Origin: Podaxis mareebaensis
Taxonomy: Eukaryota > Basidiomycota > Agaricomycetes > Agaricales > Agaricaceae
Direction: 5' to 3'
DNA: 64,000 nucleotides
NCBI GenBank assembly: GCA_018524725.1
Contig: JAEUWP010000562.1
Coordinates: 124,001-188,000 of the forward strand
Shown: positions 25,146 to 36,958 of the stretch, in pieces
Position numbering within the stretch: position 1 is the first letter of the stretch
Layout: each line of letters opens with the position of its first letter
Notes under the pieces: model-generated
Database searches by the model: none
What the model was told of the DNA's origin: nothing
The model's input: only the letters and a program-made list of their open reading frames with translations
Made by a program: the position numbers and the translations under genes

Positions 25146-27147
25146 TTAATTGGACTTCCAGGTGTTGTGTAACCCTACAGTATCGTCGGAACCATTAGTC
25201 GGTGTAGTGTTTCCTGTGACCTGCCCATTTGTGTAACCGTTCTTGCTTTTTCCTTGGATGTCGTTAATGTCGAGGTTCAGTTTCAGTCGATTATTGTCCG
25301 AGCGTAAGTTCTCAATGTGATGGAGATACTCCTCATCCACTCCGCCGGTAACGTATTCGCCAGTGAAGACGGAACAATCGAATGTTTTGATATCGGGGTT
25401 GAGGTGTCGTACGGACTCCACAAGATCAGGGAGGGTTTGGAAGATGACGAGGTCGGCACCGATGGCTTTGGCAATCGCAGTTTCGTCTCTGCCATAGGCG
25501 ACGAGCTCCTTCCGCGATGGCATATCAATACCATAAACGTTAGGGTACCTGAAACAATCAAATGGTTACTTGTTGCAGAGTTATTGAACGATATCTGACT
25601 TGCCTGATAGGGGGTGCACAGCTAGCGACTATGACCTTTTTGGCACCAACATCCTTTGCCATCTGGACAATCTCCTTTGAGGTGGTACCTCGGACAATAG
25701 AATCTCCAAAATCATCAGGACGAGCCATAAGCGGACAGCAACCCTATGAACCTACCATCGACAATCAAAACATTCTTGTCAGCAAATTCCAGCGCCATAG
25801 CATTGAGCTTTTTGCGGACATTCTTCTTCCTCATTTGCTGACCAGGCATGATGAACGTCCGCCCAACATAGCGATTCTTGATAAAACCTTCGCGATATGG
25901 CAATTTGAGTTTTTGGGCGAGATTCAGAGCCGCAACACGAGACGTATCCGGAACCTACGCCGAGTCAGTAAATAAAGCAGGTCGAGATAAGATCTATCAC
26001 TCACTGGAATCACAACATCTACCGACAAATTATTCTCCGCCAACACCTGCTGGACCTTATCCGCAAGCATATCCCCCATCGCCATCCGACTTCGATACAC
26101 ACTCACACCATCAATCACCGAGTCCGGCCTCGCAAAGTACACAAACTCGAAAATGTCTGGTGCAAAAGTCGCAGGAGGTGCAACCTGTCGGCGTGAAACC
26201 CCATTCCGGGTGATAATCACGGCCTCGCCTAGATAAGAGATAAGGCACAGTCAGCCCAACAGAAAAAAATGTGAATGACGTCGAGTAGGAATTCCAGACT
26301 GACCAGGTTTGACATCTTCCCAATCAGTAAATCCACAAGCATCCGCTACAACGCTTTCACTTGCGAATAGATAGTCCAGCCCATCTCCCCCACTGATAGA
26401 TTTGCGTGAGGCCATACCGACAGGTCTAATACCATTGGGATCGCGGAACGCGATGATACCAAAGCCAGCAAGCATCGCAACGCAAGCATAGGCGCCCTTG
26501 CACTGAGATACAACACCACCTATCGCAGTAAAGATATCATCCTCGTTGATACGGAACTTGCCCGTTTTCTGGAGGTTATCGGCGAAGATGTTGAGGAGGA
26601 GCTCGGAGTCGGATGCAGTGTTGATGTGTCGATGAGCGACCTGGTCCATAAACTGCATGAGCAATGGCGTATTAATAAGATTGCCATTCTGCAGATATCA
26701 TCAGTCCAAAATCATCAAGGGAAATGATTAGACCGTACATGAGCAAAGACAATGCCATAGGGTGAGTTGACGTAGAATGGCTGGGCTTCAGCATTGTTGA
26801 AACTTCCGGCGGTGGGATATCGGACTGTAAAGCATGAGCAAATCAAATGTTTACCGGGTCAAAAGCACGTACCGTGTCCGACGCCCATACCACCAATCAA
26901 CCTGGAGATGGAATTAGCATCGAAGATATCCCGGACCATTCCGTTGGCTTTGCATTGGTAGAAGCGGCCTTTGGGACCGCAAGTGATGATACCACACGCA
27001 TCCTGGCCGCGGTGCTGCAGGAGGGACAAGCCCTCCGCGATTTCCGGGGCAGCATCGACGGTGGGGTCATGCAGGAGAAGGCCAAGGATACCACACACTG
27101 TCTATTGTGTGAAAAGGAGGGTCAAAGACAATGGAAAAGGACGTACT
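25146..27147 (-). CDS. ADE4: Amidophosphoribosyltransferase (first committed step of purine synthesis)
   Basis: This cytosolic enzyme converts PRPP and glutamine to phosphoribosylamine. The N-terminal Ntn-hydrolase half reads [20 protein letters not shown] and [12 protein letters not shown], with the catalytic Cys at position 2. The PRTase half shows [15 protein letters not shown], restored by splicing across 25690-25760, and [31 protein letters not shown]. The tail is Asn/Thr-rich and stops at 25146-25148. No in-frame ATG precedes CGIL in the exon itself. Instead the exon opens after CAG| as TG-TGT-GGT, and a GTACGT donor lies 49 nt upstream directly after an A. So the start codon appears split: A at 27147, intron 27098-27146, TG at 27097-27096. 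This makes the required Met-Cys start. A short upstream ATG frame (12 codons, near 27190) lies in the likely leader. The gene lies downstream of the SAM synthetase gene on the same strand. Confidence 0.93.
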
Positions 27148-27511
27148 GGTCAAAGGCTAGGGGTGGGGGACGAACGTTGGCAATGGGATGAACATTACAA
27201 AAATTTAGGTCCAATCGTCCTGAATCGGTAACCCCGCGTTTTGATTCACCACACGTGCGTTCATCTTGCCCATTTATTCTCGCACTTTCTCGACCAGTTA
27301 TTCTGCGGTTGAACGCGGTCTATTCAACATCTAATTACGGACTATTAACGCAGCTAGTCTACATTCCACAGGTAACAGAGCGTGAAGGGCGTGACAGTGG
27401 TATCATAAAAAACAGTACAGTGCAATGACAATAGTGGAAGGATGAACTTCCTATGCTAGACGAGACGAAAACCAGTGCAAGATAAGGTATTAAATCAGGT
27501 CAACCAACAAC
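27148..27511. promoter_or_regulatory. ADE4 upstream region with E-box
   Basis: This spacer of about 360 bases lies between the 3' end of the S-adenosylmethionine synthetase gene and the split ADE4 start. A CACGTG motif is at 27252-27257, about 105 bases upstream. It is a Cbf1/bHLH-type site in other fungi; its use here is inference. Confidence 0.35.
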
Positions 27512-28973
27512 TCAGAGCTTGAGCTGCTTAGGCTTCTCCCAGGCATATTCGGGGTTGCCGAAGTGGCCGTACGACGCAGTCTTGAGGTACTGCGGTTTTT
27601 GGAGGTCAAGCTCGCGCACTGTACAAAACGTGAGCAAACATCAAAAACCAGAAATAGAGGGACCCACCAATGACACCAGGTCGGAGATCCCAGTTGTTGC
27701 GGATGATCTGGACGAGCTCCTCGTCGGTCTTCTTACCAGTGCCATAGGTATCGACGTAGATCGACAGGGGCTCAGCAACGCCAATGGCGTACGAGAGCTG
27801 GACGAGCGCACGACGGGCAAGGCCAGCTGCGACGAGAGACTTGGCTATAATCAACGCATGAGAAGATATTAACTCGGAAGGACTACACCCGAACATACCG
27901 ATCCAGCGCGCGGTATAAGCGGCAGAGCGATCAACCTTTGAGAAATCCTTGCCAGAGAAGGCACCTCCACCATGAGCACCCCAACCACCATAGGTATCGA
28001 CAATAATCTTGCGACCGGTCAAGCCAGCATCACCCTGGGGACCGCCAATGACGAAGCGGCCAGAGGGTTGAATCTAGGAGCCGTCATCATTAGCTGCCAC
28101 ATTCCAACCAAGCCGGTAAGTGCACATACGTGGTAAATGGTCCGGTCGTCCAAAAGGTGGGCGGGAATAACCCCCTTAATGATCTTCTCCTTGATCTGCT
28201 TGCGGAGCTCGGCGGTAGAAATCTCTTCCGCGTGTTGGGTAGAAATAACAATGGTATCAACACGAAGGGGAATAGTGGCTCCACCATCCTTCTTGTACTC
28301 AATGGTGACCTGGGTCTTCGAATCCGGGCGGAGCCAAGGCATTGCACCGCTACGACGAGCCGCTGCCATGGCGGCGTTAAGCTTATGCGCAAGCATAATG
28401 GTCAGAGGCATATATTCCTCCGTCTCGTCAGTGGCATAGCCGAACATGATACCCTGATCACCAGCACCATGGTTCTCAAGCGACCCGTGGTCTAAGCCCT
28501 GAGCAATATCAGGAGACTGCTGCTCAATCGCAACGAGAATGTTGCAGGTCTTGTAATCGAAGCCCTTGGACGAGTCGTCGTAGCCGATCTTCTTGATGGT
28601 GTCTCGGATGACCTTTTGGTAGTCGATCTTGGCCTTGGTGGTGATTTCGCCAAAGACCATGATCATGCCCGTCTTCGAGGCAGTCTCGCAAGCGACCTTG
28701 GAGAAGGGGTCCTCAGCCAGGCAGGCGTCCAGCTAGAAATTACGATAATTGTCAGAACCATCTTCTATCCTCAAAAATACTTTCAGCACTCACAATGGCG
28801 TCCGAGACCTGGTCACAAATTTTGTCTGATCACGTATCAACTTCCTCGAGCGTCGCGCCGTACGGTGAATTAGACATACCGGGGTGGCCTTCACCGACGG
28901 ATTCCGAGGTGAACAAAAAGTGTCCAGGCGCAAGGGCGGCATGAGTATGAGCAGCAGAACCGTTGACAGTCAT
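27512..28973 (-). CDS. S-adenosylmethionine synthetase (methionine adenosyltransferase)
   Basis: The enzyme makes S-adenosylmethionine from methionine and ATP in the cytosol and feeds methylation and polyamine synthesis. It starts [20 protein letters not shown] at 28973, and an intron splits [13 protein letters not shown]. Signatures are complete: [40 protein letters not shown] (GAGDQG hexapeptide), and [20 protein letters not shown]. The last exon reads [20 protein letters not shown], ending KQLKL at 27512-27514. Introns fall near 28850, 28745, 28100, 27870 and 27640, all short and in phase. Length is close to the eukaryotic norm of about 395. The gene appears intact, with a 312-base spacer to the upstream myotubularin gene on the same strand. 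Confidence 0.95.
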
Positions 28974-29285
28974 TATGAGATTGCGAAGCAGGGGAGGAGA
29001 ATTGGATGGGGGAGGTAGGGCAAACTTGGCAAACTTTTTGAAATTTATGCAGGCGGCATGATTAGTCAGCCCGCATCAAGGAAGATTATCACGCCATCTG
29101 CTGTCTTTTTCTCAAACGTGATCGTGGTCTCTTTTACGGATAACGCAATGGCGGTCAATATAGTTAGCGGCATTGGACTAGACGAGGGGTGACAAGAGCT
29201 GCGTAAAAGTACAACAGGGTTTTAACGGCATCAGTCCACCCTTTATACACCCATCAGGGCGTGTATCTGCTTTGTACGTCATCAG
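28974..29285. promoter_or_regulatory. Upstream region of the S-adenosylmethionine synthetase gene
   Basis: This holds the SAM synthetase promoter and the 3' end of the myotubularin gene. No gene is present. Confidence 0.35.
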
Positions 29286-32245
29286 TCACAACGGCCCAAC
29301 CCCCAAAGGGTCCGTTCCTCCTGAACTTTGAGGAGGGTCCTTTGTCGGCTGGGCTGCACGTTCCGCCCGTGTTGTTGCTGGTGCTGTCGTCCTACGTAAC
29401 GGCGTAGCGACGGTAGGGTCGGGTGGCAGCGAACTTGACGGATCAATGGAGAGCGTTGCCAAGGTTTGACGTGATGTTGGTGCGGTACTCCACGGATTCT
29501 CGTCCCACGATGAAGTCGAGGCACTGATGTGTTCAGCCGCCCACGGGTTAGTATCAATAGACATGGACGAGAACGACGATGTCATATGAGAAGTTGACGG
29601 TTTTGACGATGTTGCCGATTCCTCTCCCCATGCACTGAGCATGTCGCGACTACGCAGTTCCGCCGTTCTTGCCGAGGATTCATCCTCATTCCCACCAATT
29701 GGCTTGCCCAAATCTTTTGCCACTCCTGCGTATGCCCCTTGAACAGCAGAAAAAGCCGCAGAAGCATTAGATGACAGCTTCCCCCACATAGACTTGACCC
29801 CGGTTCCAGCACCGGCCAGAAAATCCGGTGGCTTCGTCCGGCCACGATGAGGGGCAGGCTGAGATGATGAGAACCAATCAGGGACCATAGATGTCAACGA
29901 AGGTGGGGGCGATAGGGATTGCGCATTCCCACCCGACGAAGATTCAGGCAATGAGGCTGACGGCTCTTTTAGATTGCCGCCAATGGATAAAGGTGAAATG
30001 CTCCTTGCGGGCGTCGCATTGACGCTAAGCGACTGTGAGGGTGGAACAGTAGCGCATGCAGGTGATAGACGTGGCGAGGGCGGTAAAGAAACGCTTGACG
30101 GCGTTCCCAGACGAGGGAGACCAGGGTCATCCTCCGCGTTCTCAATCGCGTCAACGAACTCGACGGGTCGTGGCGCAGCTGTTACAATCCTCCCGTTCAT
30201 CTCTTCGTCCGTTCGTCCATACAACTCGTTCCAAAACCGAATATCTTTAGGATTCGGGAAGAGGACGCCCATATCGGCACCTGGCGCCCGGCTAGTCGGG
30301 TCGTCGAGGGAAGGGTCATAATCCGGGTTCTTATTCTTCTCCATCTCAGCAGGAGAGTTAAAGAAATCCCAAGCGCTAATCGTCCTCTCGCAAGGCGGCT
30401 GTCCAGACCCACTCCCGACCCTCCTCTCCTTCTCGCTATTAAACAGAAACGTCCCAAATTGACACGAGTACAGGTGATAGTAGAGTTGCCGAAGGAAGCG
30501 TTCGTTAAACTCGAACCTTGCAGGGAATTGTCTCTGTATCTGCCGCACACACTCAAGGAATTGATGGAAAACTGGACTCGTTTCTTTGATGTGGTTCTGC
30601 GACGCAAAACGATTCTGCACCGAGGCCAGAAATGCTTGGGCAGCATCCGCTCCACCACCAGACCCCATATTCTCCGATGGGGATACGAAAAACTTCTCCG
30701 ACGAAAGGTGTCCACATCTATCAAGGAACTTGTGACCATACGAGAGCCAGTCCTTCTCGATCAGGATCTCAAATCCACGGATGGTGCGATAGAAGGGGTC
30801 GAGACATAGTTGCGATAGTGAAGATAGCTGGGATGTTCTATCCCAACCATCGGAACAATGGATGAGGACATGCGAAGAGTTGACGTGGACATTCCGCGCT
30901 ATGAGAACGGTGCCCTCTATAATTGCCTGTAAATGCCGCAGCCACCCCGATCGTCGCAAGGCTGATCGATCCAGCACAGATATGCCAGAAACTTGACCGG
31001 AGAGGTCGTTGTTAATGCTGGCGAGCATCGCATCCGCCTCCCGCAAAGCTTCCACCACTTTCCCTAAAGATTCGCGCATGGTATGGATGTGATCAATCCC
31101 GAGATACGCCTTCTTTGCGTCCTTATAGTGATCCATGTTCTCCGTCCCAGCACCCTTAGCCGTATTCGCGACGGCATTCGTCGTAGGCCGCGCATCAATA
31201 ATGAGGTTCGTCGTAGTAGCACCATACACAGGACCACTTGATGCGCGTGTTTCGGGAGAGATGTGGGTTTGAAAGATGGCCTCTATAAGCTTCTCGTCCT
31301 GTATTGACCGATTTTGGGTGAGACCGACCATGGGTTGACTTGAACGTGTAATACTTCCCTGCAAACCACCATCAGTTTCGCAACAAACGTTATTTCGTGA
31401 GATGCATACATAATTCGCCCAGTGCAGGTAAGTCAGCACCGGTATCCGACACTTGCTCCGGTATTTCGAGGCATACTGCAACGTCGTGTCACTAATCCTT
31501 GTTGGCACGACCAACTTGGCAGGATACGTCGGACAAAACTAAACAACATCAATCACTAAGAGTCATTGATATTCTGTCCACGCACAGTTTGGAATACTCA
31601 CAGTATAATCCTTGTTTATATCCGTAAATCTCCACGTTTTTGATCTCGCGCCCAGCCCCATCCTTCCAAACTCCTCTCTGGGAGAATAGATTGACCATCC
31701 ATTGTTTGTAGGTAAGGGCGGGTTTGGTCGATAAAAGAATGCGTATAACTGTGTGACCGAGACTGTAAGGGATCGTGTGTTGAGACGGATCTTATCAAGG
31801 TGATAAAGCAAGTGTGCACGCACTGGCAACAGTCAGTTCTTTGACACTCTCGAAGACATCTGATGCATCCTTGTCCCTTTCAAAAGATAGAGTAAACGAC
31901 TCGAAGGTACGGGTATGAAAGTTCAATGGTGACCGCCCATGCAACGTTTGTGGGAGTTGGTTGACCAGCGATATTAAGGGGTAGGGTACCTGTATTCGAC
32001 GATCAGACGAGACTTGAATAAAGTTTTCATAGCCGCTTAGTTCTTGAACTCACCCACATTTCCTCTAGTTTCCCGTCATCGTAATTGAAGATAAGATGGT
32101 GCGCAGTAAGGTGTACAGTTCCTGTCGCAGTCACTCCAGCCTTCGTGATTCCGACGTGCTCAACCTAGTCATGGTCAATTACTTACATGCCATGGGTTTT
32201 GAAGAGAGTGAAGACTCGCACCTTCGGTACCCTTATGGCATCCAT
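29286..32245 (-). CDS. Myotubularin-type phosphoinositide 3-phosphatase
   Basis: Myotubularins remove the 3-phosphate from PI3P and PI(3,5)P2 on endosomal membranes (YMR1 in yeast). The active site HCSDGWDRTSQ (Cys-X5-Arg) is intact, near 30840. Before it lie a GRAM/PH-like start (TVHLTAHHLIFNYDDGKLEE), CRIPVLTYLHWANY, GSITRSSQPMVGLTQNRSIQ and the pre-catalytic helix region (SGWLRHLQAIIEGTVLIARN). After it comes LDPFYRTIRGFEILIEKDWL, then GHKFLDRCGH and YYHLYSCQFGTFLFNSEKER. The remaining 250 residues or so are Ser/Pro-rich and look disordered. The start ATG at 32245 (MDAIRVPK) becomes convincing when a 57-nt intron (GTGCGA..GACTAG) joins it to VEHVGITKAGVTATG. Full length is about 850 residues, and no break was found. 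Confidence 0.9.
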
Positions 32246-32849
32246 ACTGGCATTAGCGATGCAGGATGGCTGAGAAATGTAGCGTCCAGGGCCCAAGATG
32301 AGTGTCGTCCAAAAGGGTATCGTGTCATGACTTTGTTACTGTTTTGGAACAGGTGCACAGGCGCTGGCACAGGTCTACAAGGGTCTACACAAATTCAACT
32401 CTCTGCCTCTCCACCACTATTCTCATTGACCTTATTGAATAAACCATAAAGCCATTATTGACCAAGATCTCGAGCTTGGTACGGTGGTCCGATCGTTTAT
32501 TACTGCTGAACCCACTTCATCTCCGGTTATGCGCTGCACAATGTACATGGACAACGAGGAGCAACAACCCATTGCACTGGCTAATATCAAGTTCCCTTGT
32601 CAGACAATTTCTGCCTATTCATATATTGCTTACACGTGTGACGTTGTATTGTCTACGTGTATCAAAACAGAGAACGAACCTCCTGCAAGTCTTCTTCCAC
32701 TGTCGAAACGCGTATCGTTTCCTACTAGTGCAATCTTGATGAAAATGTGAACATGATGATCTCACCAGTCAGTTCCCATCGCAAAGGATCGCAAGCACAA
32801 AGCAGACGAATTACCTAAAGCCCCACGTAGTACTAAAACATTCCGAGCT
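32246..32849. other. Intergenic, no clear gene
   Basis: This is the upstream flank of the myotubularin gene. An 88-codon open frame at 32484-32750 (+) has no recognisable motif, and I could not connect it to the NACHT relic that follows. Confidence 0.3.
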
Positions 32850-33966
32850 GCACATAATACCCGACGCTGCGATGGACCCCAGTGCTCGGGACCCGCCTCC
32901 TAAGTGTCACCCAAGAACTTGCGTGTGAATCGGAAACAAGCTGGACACAAGGCTAGCCAAATACGAACGACAGTAGAACATGATCTGGTTTCATGGTTGC
33001 GCTTGTAAGGACATCCGCAGTCGCGCAAACGGTTGCCGAATACTGCTCTGAAAAGGACACTTCTTGGTGCTGCCATCGAACGAGCAAGCAAACCCGATTC
33101 TGTCATTCCTGCACCGGTGTGGCAGTTTATTGCCCATTACCCCTTGTATAAATCAGTTCTAACCGACTAACTCGTCAATGACTCGCGAATTTTGAAAAAG
33201 GTGCGATATGTACAATTCAAGAAACTCGTCATTCACCTTTTCTTGGACCTGCACACTCGAGGGTACCAGCGCATCAGAGCGCCCTTCCTCATTTTTCTCG
33301 ATGACCTTGGCGGATGCGAAGGCGAAGAAGCTCAATCCAAGATGGTCGAATCAATCAGTAAGGCCGCACAACTAAAGAATCCCCCCTCCTTCGGCTGACC
33401 TACAGCCTACCAGAAACACACCTCAAATAAGTATCCACACGAGCTGCATACTGCTGCCCCGAGGCGCTCGCTATCTATGCGGAGTGTCAAGGTGACATCG
33501 GCCAATATTACGGGAATAGCTCATGGCAATCAGGCCCAGGTATGCGAACATTCCGCCGGCGTGGCCTTGCGCGGCAAAGCTCAATCAGCTTTCAGAAGCT
33601 GCCTTCGGAAGAAGTTGGCATAAAGAAACTCCACTAGAGGATTTAGATATGCTCTACACTTAGATCCTTACCGACGTGCCAGACGAAACTTTCCAAACTC
33701 CCAGTAACTTGTTGCATCTTATCACATCATATCCGCATCTCCGACGTCCATGGCTCGTTCTTGCCGCGCTCAGGCGCTTCGTAGCCTTTCTATTGCATTG
33801 ACCAGAGCACATTCTGCAGCGCTCTGCGAAAGCTCCTTTCTGTGATCGAGGTCCCAGTGCCTGAGGAAGCCTCGACAAGGCGGCTACGTTTTTACCATGC
33901 GTCGTTTCGGGATTTCATCTTGGACACCAATCGCTCGGGGTATTTGCTATTGACAAGCAAACAATA
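32850..33966 (+). pseudogene. Heavily decayed NACHT NTPase gene
   Basis: Fragments match the NACHT genes of this window in order but in shifting frames. IPDAAMDPSARDPPPKCHPR near 32860 corresponds to the pre-NACHT segment, and NMIWFHGCA near 32980 to the Walker A lead-in, with the GKS lost. PFLIFLDDLGGCEGEEAQSK near 33280 corresponds to Walker B. VIEVPVPEEASTRRLRFYHA and SFRDFILDTNRSGYLLL near 33840-33950 match the post-NACHT helical part. Many stops and indels separate them. The N-terminal NQPTM exon and the C-terminal module were not found with confidence, though weak similarity may run on to about 34330. It is clearly non-functional and the most decayed of the family here. Confidence 0.75.
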
Positions 33967-34501
33967 GTAGCATTGCAAAATTGGCCCCCTTCTAACATCA
34001 AATTGATATAACATTATTCTCGCCACTGGTGATGGACCTACAACAAAACATTTCATATTAGTGGCATTCTAATAAGGCACCGACTGGATGACCGCGGACT
34101 TGGGATTTGCCGTTTCTGAAGTGGGTCTTGTCGGATAATCAGGAAAGCTTTTCGAGGGAAATCACTGAGGCTGTTTAAGTCCTTAGTTTAACAAGTTCGC
34201 TGCTCTTGGATAAACATACCGAAGTTTAGGAGTTCAATCGCCCCATACGCCACCAAATCCATGAGGCCTCAGGACCAATCTGGAAATTGTCCGGGTTCGT
34301 AAATGTCAGAGTACAGCGAGAAGAGGCACTAGATTTCATTGCAAACCAGTTACAACCACGCTAATACAATAAACTACGTAGTAAAATGTTCCAGAATGGG
34401 AAAAAAAATCCCTGAAATTCTACCTAGGCTCTCACGATCGTCCAAAAACACTCTTCCTCAAATTCATTGCTCCCAACGAGACCCCATCACGCAACCGCCG
34501 C
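33967..34501. other. No gene recognised; possible NACHT tail relic
   Basis: This 535-base spacer follows the NACHT relic and precedes the 3' end of the cupredoxin-like gene. It may contain remains of the NACHT C-terminal part, but frames are too broken to claim it. Confidence 0.25.
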
Positions 34502-35307
34502 TTACAGCATAAAGCCCGCAACCGCCGCAATCAGTGTTACAACACTCACAGCACCAGCCGAACTCATACCCCTCACAACAACAGCACCATTGGGATTCAC
34601 ATTGTTGGTGGAACTCGCACCCGCAGCAGCGGCGCTAGAGGTAGCAGCTCCGGACAGTGAAAGGCCACTCCCAGTAGGGACAGGCACGGAGCCAGAAGCA
34701 CCAGATGGTGATCCAACACTAGAGTTCGAACCCTTAGCATTAGCCTAAGAGGATGGATGAGTTTCAGTCTACCAAGCATTCGATGGAAACAGCGTACCTG
34801 GAAAGCGTCGAAGGTCTTGTCTGGGGTAGGGTTGATAGCGAACACCATCCCAGCTTGGCAGTGATTAACTGGGTTCGTCTGAGCACAGAAGAACCATAGG
34901 GGAGTGGTGTCGTTCAGGGTGATACCCCATGAAGGGATTTCTGTTGGATTTTCTGTGACGAGACGGAATCCCGAATCGACGCCGCCAGGTGCTTGGGTGC
35001 ATGGGTTGGCAAAGGTTGACTGGGTAACAGAGTGGTTCTTCGATCGGCTGAGGTATTGGATTGAGTTGTGGAGCATTGCGTGCGATGAATGTGTTACTTA
35101 CAATTCGAAGTTGATGATATCGCCGATTTGAGCGTTCACCTGGGAGGGACTGAAAGTCAACTGTTGAAGTGTTGAGTCAGTTGTCTTCTTGGTGTGCTGT
35201 GGGCCTGGGTGACTACTTACTTGATTATTATCACCAACGGCGACAGTGAAGTTGGCTGCGGAGGCAGCAAGGGCAGAAGCAAGAGCAACAACAGCAAAGG
35301 CGAACAT
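34502..35307 (-). CDS. Secreted cupredoxin-like protein with GPI-anchor signal
   Basis: The protein begins with a signal peptide (MFAFAVVALASALAASAA) and continues NFTVAVGDNNQ. After the first intron comes LTFSPSQVNAQIGDIINFEF. A second intron, with acceptor CCTCAG, leads to RSKNHSVTQSTFANPC, then PLWFFCAQTNPVNHCQAGMV. This keeps the four type-1 copper ligands (His of KNHS, Cys of FFC, His of VNHC, Met of AGM). The C-terminus is Ser/Gly/Ala-rich (GSGLSLSGAATSSAAAAGAS) and ends in a hydrophobic stretch (SVVTLIAAVAGFML) typical of a GPI anchor signal; stop at 34502-34504. Such proteins sit on the cell surface or wall of fungi; their physiological role is mostly unknown. Divergent from the thioredoxin gene. 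Confidence 0.85.
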
Positions 35308-36158
35308 CTTGTCTTTGAAAAGGTAAGAGGTGTTGAACGAAGTAGAAAATTCAAGGAGTTAGTCTATCAAGTACTAGCGTCCGTGCCTGCTTTCGAGCCT
35401 AGCTCGTCAAGATAAGAGAGAAAGGGGAAGCTGTAAGCACGACAATCACACAAGAGATCAGTTATATATCCTCACCCTGCTCGTCAAAGTAAGAAAGAAT
35501 CAAAAAAGGATGGAGGGAGGAACAGATCAGAGAGGCGGTCCACACCTCCAACAGCTGTTATAAATCTCGCTGTCCCTTGGTCAAAAATATCTGTGAGTAT
35601 CCATAGCGACTTGAATATAGCTGCCAATGAGCACATCGTTAACGAACATATGCAACACCGAGATATTATTAGGGCCATCGACAATTGGTCTGCTTGCCGC
35701 CCAGGAGGTGGCTGGCTGGGTAGAACAGACAGTGATTGATTGATTTCAACCGGAGTTCGTAATACAAGATGCGATGATGATTTATGATGTCGTATCTGTG
35801 TGACAATAGGCATGAAGGGGCAGAAGTGTAACGTCGGGCGGTGCGGTGGGCGCGTCATCAATGTGGTATGTTGCTTCAGACGGCGAGGGACGATTTCACC
35901 ACGCCAACGGTGTCTAGGAGGACAAGAATGTAGTTATCGAGGCTGCTGAAGGACCAATTACGCGGAGATTCATAGCAACAGCAACAGCAATAGCAATAGC
36001 AACAGCAGAGAGCAAAGGTGCAGGGCAGAAATAGCCGCCGGCTGGACCGCCCCTTGTATTCGTCCGATCAAGTGTATGTCATCATCTTCCCCAACATCCA
36101 TCCGACGCCCATCGCTCAACGTACATCAATCCAAAGCAACAAAAGGGCACAGCTTTCA
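35308..36158. promoter_or_regulatory. Divergent promoter region
   Basis: This 851-base spacer lies between the cupredoxin-like gene (leftward) and the thioredoxin gene (rightward). It must carry both promoters. Apart from a short hexanucleotide-like repeat at its right side it has no recognised feature; open frames on both strands look accidental. Confidence 0.4.
35974..36008 (+). repeat. Short AGCAAC/AGCAAT microsatellite
   Basis: About six imperfect copies of AGCAAY in a row lie roughly 150 bases upstream of the thioredoxin ATG. This is a simple-sequence repeat, probably variable between strains. Confidence 0.8.
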
Positions 36159-36958
36159 ATGGCATCGCTACGTGCTACACACAACTCCCTCCGCGTCGCC
36201 ACCAGGATAGCATTCCGCCGGCCATTCCACACCTCCCGTCCCAACCCTGCTGTCTACTCCAAGGCCGACAAAGCGGTTCGTAATCCCCTTCCTCCTCCCC
36301 TACACCATTCCACTACACCCAAGTCCGATTATTACCGAGCCAAAATTAACAACCACCATTCCAATAGACCCTCAACAAAGTTCTCACCAACTCACAAGGT
36401 CGAGTCGTCCTAGTCGACTTTTACGCCGAGTTTGTTCCCTCTCACCTGATCCACATCTAAACTTCCCAAATAACCCTCTCTCACAGCTGGTGCCAACCAT
36501 GTCGCATCTTCTCACCCATCCTTGAAAAGGTCGCCTCAGAACCCAACGCCTCCGCAAACGGTGCCCCCGTCGACCTTGTCAAAATAGACACAGAGACGGA
36601 TGACGGCCAAATTCTGGCCATGGAAAACAAAGTACGCGATCTATGTCCTTCTTTTCGCTCGTTTCTGGGCCAACGGGTTTCTCATGTCCCCATTCATCCC
36701 ATTCTACTCAAATTTTTTCCGTTTCCGTCTAACCGCCGGACCCCCCCACGTTTACTCTTAAAACTCCCGACGTTTCACATCCCTTGGCGCTTGCAACTTG
36801 ACCGCTGTACTGACTGCCACTACCCTTTTCTTCCACTCCGCATTCGCCAGGTCAGCGCTCTACCCACCGTGCTCGTATACAAAGACGGCAAACACACCAC
36901 TCAATTTACTGGGGCTATGCCCGAGGCACAACTCAAACAGTTCCTTGATAGCCTGTAG
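36159..36958 (+). CDS. Thioredoxin, probably mitochondrial
   Basis: A thioredoxin fold follows an N-terminal basic, Arg/Ser-rich leader (MASLRATHNSLRVATRIAFR, RPFHTSRPN) that looks like a mitochondrial presequence. Four exons are joined by introns at 36274-36370 (about), 36429-36486 and 36631-36849. The joined protein reads TLNKVLTNSQGRVVLVDFYA, DWCQPCRIFSPILEKV, APVDLVKIDTETDDGQ, and VSALPTVLVYKDGKHTTQFT with the cis-Pro. It stops at 36956-36958. The active site is WCQPC in place of the usual WCGPC. That change sits between the two redox cysteines and could alter redox potential. No break was found; the third intron (about 219 nt) is unusually long for this window. Confidence 0.85.

Noticed and set aside
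32484..32750. 88-codon ORF before the NACHT relic
   Set aside because: It has no motif, no splice support and no match to the N-terminal NACHT exon of the other loci.
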